Origin: Streptomyces katrae
Lineage (GTDB): Bacteria; Actinomycetota; Actinomycetes; Streptomycetales; Streptomycetaceae
Assembly (NCBI RefSeq): GCF_000717655.1
Contig: NZ_JNZY01000035.1
Coordinates: 29,678-93,677, forward strand
Direction: 5' to 3'
DNA: 64,000 bases
The translations under genes and the position numbers were made by a program. Positions 25,773-34,599 of this stretch are shown here, piece by piece (position 1 is the stretch's first letter; every line of letters begins with the position of its first letter). The notes under the pieces are model-generated. The model saw only the letters and a list, made by a program, of their open reading frames with translations, was not told where the DNA came from and searched no databases.

Positions 25773-27160
25773 GCGACACCGCAGCCGTCACGATGACCTT
25801 CCACCCGCAGCCGCAGGCCGGCCAGGCCCGGCCGTGGGCCTTCCCGGCTCCCGAGCGGGGCGTGCTGCCCAACGGGCTGACCGTGCTGCGCTGCCACCGG
25901 CCGGGCCAGCAGGTCGTCGCCGTCGAGGTCAACCTCGCCGCCCCGCTGGACGCCGAGCCCCAGGGCCTGGACGGCGTGGCGACCATCATGGCCCGCGCGC
26001 TGTCCGAGGGCACCGACAAGCACTCGGCCGAGGAGTTCGCGGCCGAGCTGGAGCGCTGTGGCGCCACGCTCGACGCGCACGCCGACCACCCGGGCGTGCG
26101 GGTCTCCCTGGAGGTGCCGGCCTCCCGGCTGGCCAAGGCGATGGGCCTTCTCGCCGAGGCGCTGCGCGCGCCCGCCTTCGCCGACAGCGAGGTCGACCGT
26201 CTGGTGCGCAACCGGCTCGACGAGATCCCGCACGAGCTGGCCAACCCGCAGCGCCAAGCCGCCAAGGAGCTCTCCAAGCAGCTCTTCCCGGCCACCCTGC
26301 GGATGTCCCGCCCGCGCCAGGGCACCGAGGAGACGGTCGCCCGGATCGACTCCGCGGCGGTACGCGCCTTCTTCGAGGCCCACGTACGCCCCGCCACCGC
26401 CACCGCGGTGGTCGTCGGCGACCTGACCGGCATCGACCTGGACGCCGTCCTGGCGGACACCCTGGGCAGCTGGACCGGCAACTCCGCCGAGGCGCTCCCG
26501 GTGCCGCCGGTGACCGCCGACGACACCGGCCGCGTGGTCATCGTGGACCGTCCCGGCGCGGTCCAGACGCAGCTGCTCATCGGCCGGATCGGGCCGGACC
26601 GGCACGACCGGGTCTGGGCGGCGCAGGTGCTCGGCACGTACTGCCTGGGCGGCACCCTCACCTCGCGCCTGGACAAGGTGCTGCGCGAGGAGAAGGGCTA
26701 CACGTACGGGGTGCGCGCCTTCGGCCAGGTGCTGCGCTCCACCGCCGACGGCAAGGGCGCCTCGATGCTCGCCATCAGCGGCTCCGTGGACACCCCCAAC
26801 ACGGGCCCGGCGCTCGACGACCTCTGGAAGGTGCTCCGCACCCTCGCGGAGGGCGGTCTGACCGACGCCGAACGGGACGTGGCGGTACAGAACTTGGTGG
26901 GCGTGGCCCCCCTGAAGTTCGAGACGGCCGCGGCCGTCGCCGGCACGCTCGCCGACCAGGTCGAGCAGGAGCTCCCGGACGACTACCAGGCCCGGTTGTA
27001 CGCGCAGCTGGCCCAAACGGGCACGGTGGAGGCGACTTCGGCCGTTCTGGCCGCCTTCCCGGTGGACCGCCTGGTCACCGTCCTGGTGGGCGACGCCTCG
27101 CAGATCGAGGCGCCGGTGCGGGCGCTCGGGATCGGTGAGGTCACCGTCGTCGGCAACTGA
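25769..27160 (+). CDS. M16 peptidase-like partner subunit (non-catalytic)
   Basis: 463 residues from GTG 25769 overlapping the previous stop. The M16 fold is clear, but where HxxEH should lie the sequence reads GLDGVATIMARAL, so no zinc can bind. The R/Y element of the C-terminal half (EEKGYTYGVRAFGQ) is kept, as expected for the substrate-binding subunit of an M16B heterodimer. A terminator-like hairpin follows 10 bases after the stop. Confidence 0.9.
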   Translation: MSDTAAVTMTFHPQPQAGQARPWAFPAPERGVLPNGLTVLRCHRPGQQVVAVEVNLAAPLDAEPQGLDGVATIMARALSEGTDKHSAEEFAAELERCGATLDAHADHPGVRVSLEVPASRLAKAMGLLAEALRAPAFADSEVDRLVRNRLDEIPHELANPQRQAAKELSKQLFPATLRMSRPRQGTEETVARIDSAAVRAFFEAHVRPATATAVVVGDLTGIDLDAVLADTLGSWTGNSAEALPVPPVTADDTGRVVIVDRPGAVQTQLLIGRIGPDRHDRVWAAQVLGTYCLGGTLTSRLDKVLREEKGYTYGVRAFGQVLRSTADGKGASMLAISGSVDTPNTGPALDDLWKVLRTLAEGGLTDAERDVAVQNLVGVAPLKFETAAAVAGTLADQVEQELPDDYQARLYAQLAQTGTVEATSAVLAAFPVDRLVTVLVGDASQIEAPVRALGIGEVTVVGN

Positions 27161-27170
27161 CGGACATTCC

Positions 27171-27205
27171 AAGGGGCTCCGGCGGCTTGTCCACCGGGGC
27201 CCCTT
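27171..27205 (+). terminator. Hairpin terminator after the M16 operon
   Basis: AAGGGGCTCCGG / CCGGGGCCCCTT with an 11-base loop and one G-U-compatible mismatch, 10 bases after the stop. Confidence 0.75.
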
Positions 27206-27349
27206 ATGTCTGTTTAGTGGAGAGGTTGCTTGTATGCGGTGTGGCGTACGCAACAAAAAGGCGTGTCTGTTTGGCGATTGACTGATGATCCGCCTAGCGT
27301 CGGCCGTGCTGTCCGTCAGTTGTAGGCGCCGCATCCGCGGCACCGGGCA

Positions 27350-27489
27350 GCGATCGCCGAGTCCCCGTCAGGCGCGAGCCTGGGGAGCCGGGGACCCACA
27401 TGCGTCCCTGGGGTGAATCGGACCGCCTCGCCAGAGGGGGCCCGTAGGAGACCTTCCTGCTCCGAACCCGTCAGCTAACCCGGTAGGCG
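27350..27489 (+). promoter_or_regulatory. Cyclic di-AMP riboswitch (ydaO/yuaA class)
   Basis: The leader of the M23 peptidase gene shows the ydaO/yuaA consensus blocks in order: CGCCGAGTCCCC, GGAGCCGGGGACCCAC, GGGGTGAATCGGAC, and the 3' block GACCTTCCTGCTCCGAACCC followed by GTCAGCTAACCCGGTAGGCG. The class binds c-di-AMP and turns expression off; in Streptomyces it is known in front of cell-wall hydrolase genes such as rpfA. The ribosome binding region begins about 10 bases past the element. Exact 5' edge is approximate. Confidence 0.92.
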
Positions 27490-27516
27490 AGAAGGAAGGA
27501 AAGGATCAGCCCCTTC

Positions 27517-28311
27517 ATGGCGTTTGGCAGTCGTGCCGCCGGTAAGCACCGTGGTTCCAGTCGTCTGAGCCGCAAGACCGCCGGTTACGCCGGCATAGCC
27601 GCCCTCGCCACCACCGGTGTCGTCGGCTCCCTCGCAGGCCCGGCGTTCGCCGCGTCGGACAAGGCCCCCTCCATGGAGGACACCGGCCTGAACGCCGTCG
27701 TGACGGCCGAGGACCTCCCGGTCCAGATCGAGGCCCAGGCCGAGGCCCAGGAGCACGCGGCCGAGGCCGCTGCCGCCAAGGCGAAGGCGGAGGCCGACGC
27801 GAAGGCGCGCGCCGCCGAGGCCAAGCAGAAGGCCGAGGAGAAGGCGACGGCCGAGCGCGAGGCAGCCGAGCGCGCCGCCCGCGAGGAGGAGCGCAAGCGC
27901 CTCAACACCTTCGTCGCCCCCGTCGACGGCTCCTACATCAGCACCCAGTGGCACGCGGGCGGCGGCATGTGGTCCTCCGGCAGCCACACCGGCATCGACT
28001 TCCACGCGGCCTCCGGCACCTCGGTGCACGCGGTCGGCGTCGGCACCGTGGTCGAGGCCGGCTGGGGCGGCGCGTACGGCAACAACGTCGTCATCAAGCA
28101 CGCCGACGGCACCTACACCCAGTACGGCCACATGTCCTCGCTGAGCGTCTCCGTCGGCGAGCAGGTCACCCCGGGCCAGCAGATCGGCCTGTCGGGCTCC
28201 ACCGGCAACTCCAGCGGCCCGCACCTGCACTTCGAGGCCCGTACCGGCTCCCAGTACGGCTCGGACATCGACCCGGTCGCGTACCTGCGCAACCACGGCG
28301 TCGACGTCTGA
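27517..28311 (+). CDS. Secreted M23-family cell-wall endopeptidase
   Basis: 264 residues. A basic N-terminus and hydrophobic stretch (YAGIAALATTGVVGSLAGPA) ending AFA-A form a signal peptide. Residues ~70-130 are a long Ala/Glu/Lys coiled coil, and ~131-264 are the LytM/M23 domain with zinc ligands His157 and Asp161 (SHTGIDFH) and His238 in GPHLHFE. It probably cleaves peptidoglycan cross-bridges during growth or germination. The c-di-AMP riboswitch in its leader couples hydrolysis to turgor/c-di-AMP signalling. AAGGAA about 12-20 bases before the ATG serves as ribosome binding site. Confidence 0.93.
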   Translation: MAFGSRAAGKHRGSSRLSRKTAGYAGIAALATTGVVGSLAGPAFAASDKAPSMEDTGLNAVVTAEDLPVQIEAQAEAQEHAAEAAAAKAKAEADAKARAAEAKQKAEEKATAEREAAERAAREEERKRLNTFVAPVDGSYISTQWHAGGGMWSSGSHTGIDFHAASGTSVHAVGVGTVVEAGWGGAYGNNVVIKHADGTYTQYGHMSSLSVSVGEQVTPGQQIGLSGSTGNSSGPHLHFEARTGSQYGSDIDPVAYLRNHGVDV

Positions 28312-28326
28312 CCCGCAGACCTCACC

Positions 28327-28357
28327 GAAGGCCCCGGCTCCCCGAGCCGGGGCCTTC
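28327..28357 (+). terminator. Strong hairpin terminator after the M23 peptidase
   Basis: Perfect 14-bp arms GAAGGCCCCGGCTC / GAGCCGGGGCCTTC with a CCC loop, 15 bases after the stop. Confidence 0.9.
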
Positions 28358-28511
28358 GCGTTGTGGCCGCAAGTGGCCGCATGATGGCTGTAAATATGCG
28401 CGATTTCCGTCCGCGCTCGGAAAACATCGCGTGTTGCAATAGAGTCCCAGTACGATCCCAGCACGGTCGCGGAAATGGCGTCGGCAGTCGGAATTAAGCG
28501 GAGGTCCGGAC

Positions 28512-29177
28512 TTGCGTATTCCTGCGCACGCGGTATGCACGGCAATCCGCGACGACATCGTCTCCGGAGTCTTCGAGCCGGGCGGCAGGCTGACCGAGGA
28601 GCTTCTGGCCCGCCGGTACGGGGTCTCGCGCGTCCCGGTCCGCGAGGCGCTGCGGACCCTGGAGTCCGAGGGTTTCGTCACCACCCGGCGGCATGCGGGC
28701 GCCTGCGTCGCCGAGCCCACCGAGCAGGAGGCGGCCGACCTCCTGGAACTGCGGATGCTGCTCGAGCCGGTGGCCGCGGCCCGTGCCGCCCGTCGGCGCA
28801 CCGAGGCCCACCTCAAGGTACTGCGCGGGCTGGTCAGGCTGGGCCAGGAGCGGGCCAGGCGGGGTCAGGGGGAGGACCTGCGGTCCCTGGGGGGCTGGTT
28901 CCACGAGACCCTCGCCCAGGCCTCCGGCAGCCCCGGGCTGATCGCGCTGCTCACGCAGATGCGGCGCAAGGTCGCGTGGATGTACGCCGTGGAGGCTCCG
29001 GCCCGGCCCGTGGAGTCCTGGGCGGAGCACGGGGCGATCGTGGACGCGGTGGCGCGCGGGGACGCCGAGCGGGCGCGGGCGCTGACGGCGGTCCACGCGG
29101 ACCGGGCGGCCGGGGCGCACCGGCTGCGCGTGAGGACTTCGCAACATGCCGTAAACATGGCGGGCGGTCCGCATTAA
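28512..29177 (+). CDS. GntR-family regulator (FCD type)
   Basis: 221 residues from TTG 28512, supported by GGAGG seven bases upstream. Winged helix: AIRDDIVSGVFEPGGRLTEE, recognition helix RRYGVSRVPVREALRTLESE, wing TTRRHAGACV. The FCD effector domain is short, with WFHETLAQASGSPGL and EHGAIVDAVARGD supplying the usual ligand-site His residues. It is convergent with ptsH across a long nested hairpin. Effector and targets are not evident; the next gene encodes HPr, so a link to sugar use is possible but untested. Confidence 0.85.
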   Translation: MRIPAHAVCTAIRDDIVSGVFEPGGRLTEELLARRYGVSRVPVREALRTLESEGFVTTRRHAGACVAEPTEQEAADLLELRMLLEPVAAARAARRRTEAHLKVLRGLVRLGQERARRGQGEDLRSLGGWFHETLAQASGSPGLIALLTQMRRKVAWMYAVEAPARPVESWAEHGAIVDAVARGDAERARALTAVHADRAAGAHRLRVRTSQHAVNMAGGPH

Positions 29178-29304
29178 CAAATAGCGCGTATTAATGGGAT
29201 GGTGGCGTCCGAATTCACGGCGCATCGACGGCGCATTCGTGCGGTATCGGCGCGGTATCGGCTTGCATTCATGGCCGCCCGGCGCGGACGGAGATTTCCG
29301 GAAA

Positions 29305-29350
29305 CGGCGAAGCCGCGGCCTCCGGAATTCCGGCGACCGCGGCTTCGCCG
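29305..29350. terminator. Nested bidirectional terminator between GntR and ptsH genes
   Basis: Perfect 14-bp arms CGGCGAAGCCGCGG / CCGCGGCTTCGCCG enclose an 18-base loop that itself holds the palindrome CCGGAATTCCGG. It lies between convergent genes. Confidence 0.85.
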
Positions 29351-29375
29351 CGTGTCCGGGCGTGAACCCGAAGGG

Positions 29376-29657
29376 TCAGACGGTCTCGGGGAGCTCCTCG
29401 AGGCCCTCGGCGACCAGCTTCGCGAGGCGGTCCAGCGCCGCCTCGGCACCCTCTGCCTCGGACGCGAGGATGATCTCCTCGCCGCCCTGGGCGCCCAGGC
29501 CCAGCACCGCGAGCATGGACGCGGCGTTGACGGGGTTCCCGTCGGCCTTCGAGATGGTCACCGGGACGCCGGAAGCGGTCGTCGCGCGGACGAAGATCGA
29601 GGCGGGACGAGCGTGCAGGCCCTCGGCCCAGCCGACGTTGACGCGGCGCTCTGCCAT
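29376..29657 (-). CDS. ptsH: Phosphocarrier protein HPr of the PTS
   Basis: 93 residues. The phosphorylated His sits in EGLHARPASIF and the regulatory-Ser region reads NAASMLAVLGLGAQGG. HPr passes phosphate from enzyme I to sugar-specific EIIA proteins, in Streptomyces mainly for N-acetylglucosamine and fructose uptake. GAAGGG serves as ribosome binding site. A DasR box lies about 25-40 bases upstream of the start, matching the known DasR control of PTS genes in this genus. Confidence 0.96.
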   Translation of the reverse strand: MAERRVNVGWAEGLHARPASIFVRATTASGVPVTISKADGNPVNAASMLAVLGLGAQGGEEIILASEAEGAEAALDRLAKLVAEGLEELPETV

Positions 29658-29680
29658 GGTGATGCCCTTCAGGTTCTTAC

Positions 29681-29696
29681 GGTTGTCTAGACCAGT
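29681..29696 (-). promoter_or_regulatory. DasR-responsive element (dre) upstream of ptsH
   Basis: Minus strand ACTGGTCTAGACAACC closely matches the dre consensus ACTGGTCTAGACCACT (palindromic core GGTCTAGACC with small deviations on one arm). DasR, released by glucosamine-6-phosphate, is known to control pts genes in Streptomyces. Confidence 0.85.
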
Positions 29697-29829
29697 CTCT
29701 CACGGCGCCTCGAATGCTCCGACCGACCTCCGGCCCGGATCCTCCGCCGTTCGACCTAACCCAGCTTGCACTTGTTTGTCCCTGCTTGCCGTACGCGCCG
29801 CGCAGGAGCTGTCCGGCCGGTCCTGGCCT

Positions 29830-29835
29830 TAAGAT
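29830..29835 (+). promoter_or_regulatory. -10 element of the leaderless GNAT/ACS gene
   Basis: TAAGAT seven bases before the ATG at 29842; no Shine-Dalgarno sequence and only a weak -35. Confidence 0.45.
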
Positions 29836-29841
29836 CGCCGC

Positions 29842-32673
29842 ATGACCACCGCGTCGGACCCCTCGTACCCGGCCCACTGGGAAGCGGACGTCGTCCTGCG
29901 CGACGGCGGCACCGCCCGGATCAGGCCCATCACCACGGAGGACGCGGGCCGGCTGGTCAGCTTCTACGAGCAGGTCTCCGACGAGTCGAAGTACTACCGC
30001 TTCTTCGCGCCCTACCCCCGGCTGTCCGACCGCGACGTGCACCGCTTCACGCACCACGACTACGTGGACCGGGTCGGCCTCGCGGCGACCGTCGGCGAGG
30101 AGTTCATCGGCACCGTCCGCTACGACCGGATCGGCCCCGACGGCCGGCCCGCCTCCGCGCCCGCCGACGAGGCCGAGGTCGCCTTCCTCGTCCAGGACGC
30201 CCACCAGGGCCGCGGGGTCGCCTCCGCGCTCCTCGAACACATCGGCGCGGTCGCCCGCGAGCGGGGCATCCGCCGGTTCGCGGCCGAGGTGCTGCCCGCC
30301 AACAGCAAGATGATCAAGGTCTTCACCGACGTCGGCTACCAGCAGAAGCGCAGCTTCGAGGACGGCTCCGTCCACCTCACCCTCGACCTCGAACCCACCG
30401 CCGAGTCCCTGGCCGTGCAGCGCGCCCGCGAGCAGCGCGCCGAGGCCCGCTCCGTGCAGCGGCTGCTGGCTCCCGGCTCGGTGGCGGTGATCGGAGTGAG
30501 CCGCTCCGGCGGGGGAGTCGGCGCGGCGGCGCTGCGGAACCTGCGCGACTGCGGCTTCCAGGGCCACCTCTACGCGGTGAACGAGGCCGTCACCACCGAC
30601 CTGCTGGACGGCGTACGGGCCTACCGAGCCCTCGGCGACATCGACGCCCCGGTCGACCTCGCGGTGATCGCGGTCCCCGCCGAGCGCGTCCCCGAGGCCG
30701 TGGCCGCCTGCGGCGAGCACGGGGTGCAGGGGCTGGTGGTGCTGTCCGCCGGCTACGGGGAGAGCGGCGCGGCCGGCCTCGACCGGCAGCGCGAACTGGT
30801 GCGCCAGGTGCGCTCGTACGGGATGCGGCTGATCGGGCCGAACGCGTACGGCGTGATCAACACCGCGCCGGAGGTCCGGCTCAATGCCTCCCTGACGCCG
30901 GCGCCCGCGCCGATCCGGGGCCGCATCGGGCTGTTCACCCAGTCCGGGGCGATCGGCATCTCGCTGCTCTCCGCACTGCTGCGGCGCGGCGAGGGGCTGT
31001 CGTCCTTCGTCTCGGCGGGCAACCGGGCGGACGTCTCGGGCAACGACATCCTGCAGTACTGGTACGAGGACGAGGCCACCGACGTCGCGCTGATGTACCT
31101 CGAAACCCTGGGCAATCCGCGGAAGTTCACCCGCCTCGCGCGGCGGACGGCAGCCGTGAAGCCGGTCGTCGTCGCGAAGGGCGGCCGCCACACCCCGGCC
31201 GGGCACGTGGTCCCCGGGACCAGGCTCCCGGACACCACGGTCTCGGCGCTGCTGCGGCAGGCCGGGGTGATCCGCGTCGACACCGTGACGGAGCTGGTGG
31301 ACGTCGGGCTGTTGCTGGCCTCGCAGCCGCTGCCGGCCGGGCCGCGCGTGGCGATCCTCGGGAACTCGGAGTCGTTGGGCGTCCTCACGTACGACGCCTG
31401 CCTCACGCAGGGGCTGCGGCCGACGGCCCCGCTGGACCTGACCACGGCGGCGACGCCGGAGGACTTCCGGGCGGCGCTCGGCGCGGCGCTGGGCTCCGCC
31501 GAGAACGATGCGGTGATCGTCACGGTGATCCCGTGGGTGAACGAGCAGGAGCCGCAGGACGACCTGGCCGAGGCCCTCCGGGATGCGGTGGCCGGGCATC
31601 CCGGCAAGCCGGTGGCGGTGGTGCACGTGGAACTGGCGGAGCTGGTCGACGCCCTGTCCGCGGCGGGGGGCCCTCTGCCCGGGCCCGATCCCGTGCGGCC
31701 CGGCTCGTCGGGTGCGGCGCCGCTTCCGGGGGCTCCGGCCCCGCACCCGCGCGCCTCAAAGGCCGGCGGGGCCGGGGGCGGGGATGCCGGTGTAGTCGGC
31801 ATCGACGTGCGGATTCCGGCGTATCCGGCCGCCGAGCGGGCCGTACGGGCCGTCGCCGAGGCCGTCCGGTACGGGCAGTGGCGGCGGGCCAACGCCGAGG
31901 CGGGGCAGGTGCCCGAGTACGAGGACATCGACGAAGCCGGAGCCGCCGCCCAGCTCGCCGCCGTCCTGGACGGCGTCGGCGACGCCGTCCTCACCCTCAC
32001 CGAGGCCGACGCCGCCGCACTGCTCGCCCGGTACGGGATCCGGGTGCTGCCCACCCTGCCCGCGCCCACGGCGGACGACGCGGTCCGGGCCGCCCGGGCC
32101 CTGGGCTACCCCGTCGCCCTCAAGACCACCGCCCCGCACCTGCGCCACCGCGCGGACCTCGGCGGCGTACGCCTCGACCTCGCGACCGAGGCGGACCTGC
32201 GCCGCTCGTACGAGGAGCTCACCGATCTCCTCGGGACGCCCGGCGAGCTGCTCCCCGTCGTCCAGGCCATGGTGCCCCGCGGGGTCGACACCGTCGTGCG
32301 GTCCGTCATCGACCCGGCGGCCGGCGCCGTCCTCTCCTTCGGGCTCGCCGGCGTCGCCTCCGAGCTGCTCGGCGACACCGCCCACCGGCTCGTCCCGGCC
32401 ACCGAGCGGGACGCCGCCGGGCTGATCCGGTCCATCCGGACCGCTCCCCTCCTCTTCGGCTGGCGCGGGAGCGACCCCGTCGACACCCCCGCCCTCGAGG
32501 AGCTCCTGCTGCGGCTGTCCCGGCTCGTGGACGACCACCCCGAAGTGGTGGGAGTCACCCTCGAGCCCGTCGTGGTCGCCACGGAGGGGCTCTCCGTCCT
32601 CAGCGCCACGGTCCGGGTGGCCCGCCCACCCGCCCGCACCGATCTCGGCCCGCGGACACTGCCCAGCTACTGA
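29842..32673 (+). CDS. Bifunctional GNAT acetyltransferase / NDP-forming acyl-CoA synthetase-like protein
   Basis: 943 residues. Residues ~15-185 are a GNAT domain (VRYDRIGPDG, acetyl-CoA loop QDAHQGRGVASALL). From ~200 follow the CoA-binding Rossmann domain (LLAPGSVAVIGVSRS), the succinyl-CoA-synthetase-like ligase domains (GLFTQSGAIGISLLSAL) and an ATP-grasp domain at the C-terminus (VLPTLPAPTADDAV, GYPVALKTTAPH). This is the PatA/AcuA-like lysine acetyltransferase architecture that modifies acetyl-CoA synthetases, but with GNAT at the N-terminus. No His is evident in the phospho-His region, so it is likely a regulator rather than a synthetase. A flexible Pro/Gly/Ala linker lies near residues 610-655. 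The message is probably leaderless. Confidence 0.85.
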   Translation: MTTASDPSYPAHWEADVVLRDGGTARIRPITTEDAGRLVSFYEQVSDESKYYRFFAPYPRLSDRDVHRFTHHDYVDRVGLAATVGEEFIGTVRYDRIGPDGRPASAPADEAEVAFLVQDAHQGRGVASALLEHIGAVARERGIRRFAAEVLPANSKMIKVFTDVGYQQKRSFEDGSVHLTLDLEPTAESLAVQRAREQRAEARSVQRLLAPGSVAVIGVSRSGGGVGAAALRNLRDCGFQGHLYAVNEAVTTDLLDGVRAYRALGDIDAPVDLAVIAVPAERVPEAVAACGEHGVQGLVVLSAGYGESGAAGLDRQRELVRQVRSYGMRLIGPNAYGVINTAPEVRLNASLTPAPAPIRGRIGLFTQSGAIGISLLSALLRRGEGLSSFVSAGNRADVSGNDILQYWYEDEATDVALMYLETLGNPRKFTRLARRTAAVKPVVVAKGGRHTPAGHVVPGTRLPDTTVSALLRQAGVIRVDTVTELVDVGLLLASQPLPAGPRVAILGNSESLGVLTYDACLTQGLRPTAPLDLTTAATPEDFRAALGAALGSAENDAVIVTVIPWVNEQEPQDDLAEALRDAVAGHPGKPVAVVHVELAELVDALSAAGGPLPGPDPVRPGSSGAAPLPGAPAPHPRASKAGGAGGGDAGVVGIDVRIPAYPAAERAVRAVAEAVRYGQWRRANAEAGQVPEYEDIDEAGAAAQLAAVLDGVGDAVLTLTEADAAALLARYGIRVLPTLPAPTADDAVRAARALGYPVALKTTAPHLRHRADLGGVRLDLATEADLRRSYEELTDLLGTPGELLPVVQAMVPRGVDTVVRSVIDPAAGAVLSFGLAGVASELLGDTAHRLVPATERDAAGLIRSIRTAPLLFGWRGSDPVDTPALEELLLRLSRLVDDHPEVVGVTLEPVVVATEGLSVLSATVRVARPPARTDLGPRTLPSY

Positions 32674-32731
32674 GCGGGTGCGCGGGCCCGTCGTCCGGAC
32701 CTCAGGCGCCCGGGGTGCCCCGTGCGGGCCT

Positions 32732-32737
32732 TAGGAT
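32732..32737 (+). promoter_or_regulatory. -10 element of the leaderless DUF5998 gene
   Basis: TAGGAT eight bases before the ATG at 32745, with no ribosome binding site between. Confidence 0.4.
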
Positions 32738-32744
32738 GGACCCC

Positions 32745-33341
32745 ATGGCGAAATCCGGTACGACGACCCAGGGGCTGCGCACGGCGATCGAGCGCAGCGG
32801 CTACTACCCGGCCCTCGTGGCCGAGGCCGTGGAGGCCGCGGTGGGCGGCGAGCCGATCTCGTCGTACCTGGTCCACCAGGAGACGACCTTCGACTCCAAC
32901 GAGGTGCGCCGGCACGTCACCGTCCTGGTCCTGACCGGCAACCGCTTCATCGTGAGCCACACCGACGAGCAGGCCGCCGACGCCGGGTCCCCGTCGCCGT
33001 ACGCGACCACCTCCACCGAGTCGGTCAAGATCGGCGCGATCTCCTCCGTGGTGCTCAGCCGCGTCGTCGCCAACCCCGAGTCGTACACCCCCGGCACCCT
33101 GCCCCGCGAGGTCGTCCTGACCATCGGCTGGGGCGCGGTCTCGCGGATCGACCTGGAGCCCGCCGCCTGCGGCGACCCGAACTGCGACTCCGACCACGGC
33201 TACACCGGCAACTCCACCGCCGACGACCTCAGCCTGCGCGTCAGCGAGGCCGGCGACGGCCCGGAGGCGGTCCGCCAGACGCTCGTCTTCGCGCAGGCGC
33301 TCAGCGAAGCCACCGCGGCCACCTCCGCCTCCGCCCGCTGA
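32745..33341 (+). CDS. DUF5998 family protein
   Basis: 198 residues, soluble, without membrane segments. Conserved-looking elements: GLRTAIERSGYYPALVAEAV at the N-terminus, HVTVLVLTGNRFIVSHTDE, and a Cys/His/Asp-rich patch CGDPNCDSDHGYTG near residue 145 that could bind a metal. I recognise it as an actinobacterial family of unknown function. Its stop overlaps the ATG of the following phosphatase-superfamily gene, so the two are coupled and may act together. Confidence 0.75.
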   Translation: MAKSGTTTQGLRTAIERSGYYPALVAEAVEAAVGGEPISSYLVHQETTFDSNEVRRHVTVLVLTGNRFIVSHTDEQAADAGSPSPYATTSTESVKIGAISSVVLSRVVANPESYTPGTLPREVVLTIGWGAVSRIDLEPAACGDPNCDSDHGYTGNSTADDLSLRVSEAGDGPEAVRQTLVFAQALSEATAATSASAR

Positions 33342-34543
33342 TGGCCTACTCCGCACCGTCGAACTGGGACGAGCCGGAGCTGCTGGACCTCGCCGGCGCC
33401 CCCGTCCCGGATTACGGCACCGGCTCGCTCGCCGACCTGCTGCCGACCCTCGTGGCCGGCCAGGGCGTCCCCGGGTACACCGCCGCCATCGCCGAGCTGA
33501 CGCCGGCCGACCGGAACTGCGTGTTCCTGGTCGACGGCATGGGCTGGGAGCAGATCAAGGCCCACCCGGACGAGGCCCCGTACCTGACCTCCCTCCTCGG
33601 CAGCTCGCGCGGCGGCACCGGCCGCCCGATAACGGCGGGCTTCCCGGCGACCACCGCCACCTCGCTGGCCTCCGTCGGCACCGGCCTGCCGCCCGCGCGG
33701 CACGGCCTGCCCGGCTACGCCGTGCGCAACCCGGCCAGCGGCGAGCTGATGAACCAGCTCCGCTGGCACCCCTGGACCCCGCCGAAGCCCTGGCAGCCGT
33801 ACCCGACCGTCTTCCAGCAGGCCGACAAGGCCGGGGTGGCCACGGCCCAGGTGTCCTCGCCCGCGTTCCAGACCACCCCGCTCACCAAGATCGCGCTCAG
33901 CGGCGGCACCTTCCTCGGCCGGATGACGGGCGAGGAGCGGATGGACCTCGCGGCCGAGCGCCTCGCGGCCGGCGACCGCTCGCTGGTGTACACGTACTTC
34001 AGCGAGCTCGACGGGGCCGGCCACCGGCACGGCGTGAACTCCGACGCATGGCGCGGCCAGCTGATGTACGTCGACCGGCTGGTGCAGCGGCTCGCCGAGC
34101 AACTCCCGCCGCGTACCGCGCTGTACGTGACCGCCGACCACGGCATGGTGGACGTCCCCTTCGACGAGGACTCCAGGATCGACTTCGACGAGGACTGGGA
34201 GCTGGGCGCGGGCGTCGCCCTGCTCGGCGGCGAGGGCCGGGCCCGGCACGTGTACGCCGTCCCGGGCGCCGAGGCCGACGTCCTGACGGTGTGGCGCGAG
34301 GTGCTGGGCGACCGGTTCTGGGTCGCGAGCCGAGAAGAGGCCCTGGAACTGGGCTGGTTCGGCGTGCCGGGGGAGTGCGACGAGCGCGTGCTCGGCCGCA
34401 TCGGCGACGTGGTCGCGGCCGCCCAGGCCGATGTGGCCATCACCGCCTCGCGCAAGGAGCCCAACGAGTCCGCCCTCGTCGGCATGCACGGCTCCATGAC
34501 CGCCGCCGAGCAGCTCGTCCCGCTGCTCGAGATCCGCACCTGA
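33341..34543 (+). CDS. Alkaline-phosphatase-superfamily phosphodiesterase/pyrophosphatase
   Basis: 400 residues, start overlapping the previous stop (TGATG). Nucleotide pyrophosphatase/phosphodiesterase-type motifs: FLVDGMGWEQI (first metal Asp), the nucleophile Thr in FPATTATSLASVGTG, SELDGAGHRHG (Asp and His metal ligands) and TADHGMVDVP (Asp-His). Two zinc ions are expected. No signal peptide, so cytoplasmic; substrates of the group are nucleotides or phosphodiesters. The gene stands 56 bp before tdk, in line with nucleotide metabolism, though this is context only. Confidence 0.87.
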   Translation: MAYSAPSNWDEPELLDLAGAPVPDYGTGSLADLLPTLVAGQGVPGYTAAIAELTPADRNCVFLVDGMGWEQIKAHPDEAPYLTSLLGSSRGGTGRPITAGFPATTATSLASVGTGLPPARHGLPGYAVRNPASGELMNQLRWHPWTPPKPWQPYPTVFQQADKAGVATAQVSSPAFQTTPLTKIALSGGTFLGRMTGEERMDLAAERLAAGDRSLVYTYFSELDGAGHRHGVNSDAWRGQLMYVDRLVQRLAEQLPPRTALYVTADHGMVDVPFDEDSRIDFDEDWELGAGVALLGGEGRARHVYAVPGAEADVLTVWREVLGDRFWVASREEALELGWFGVPGECDERVLGRIGDVVAAAQADVAITASRKEPNESALVGMHGSMTAAEQLVPLLEIRT

Positions 34544-34599
34544 CCGACCGCCCCTTCCTCCGCCCTGCCGCCCACGACCCGAAAGGTCCCGTACTTCCC

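Noticed and set aside
29194..29832. Plus-strand frame opposite ptsH
   Set aside because: Shadow of HPr plus terminator and promoter sequence.
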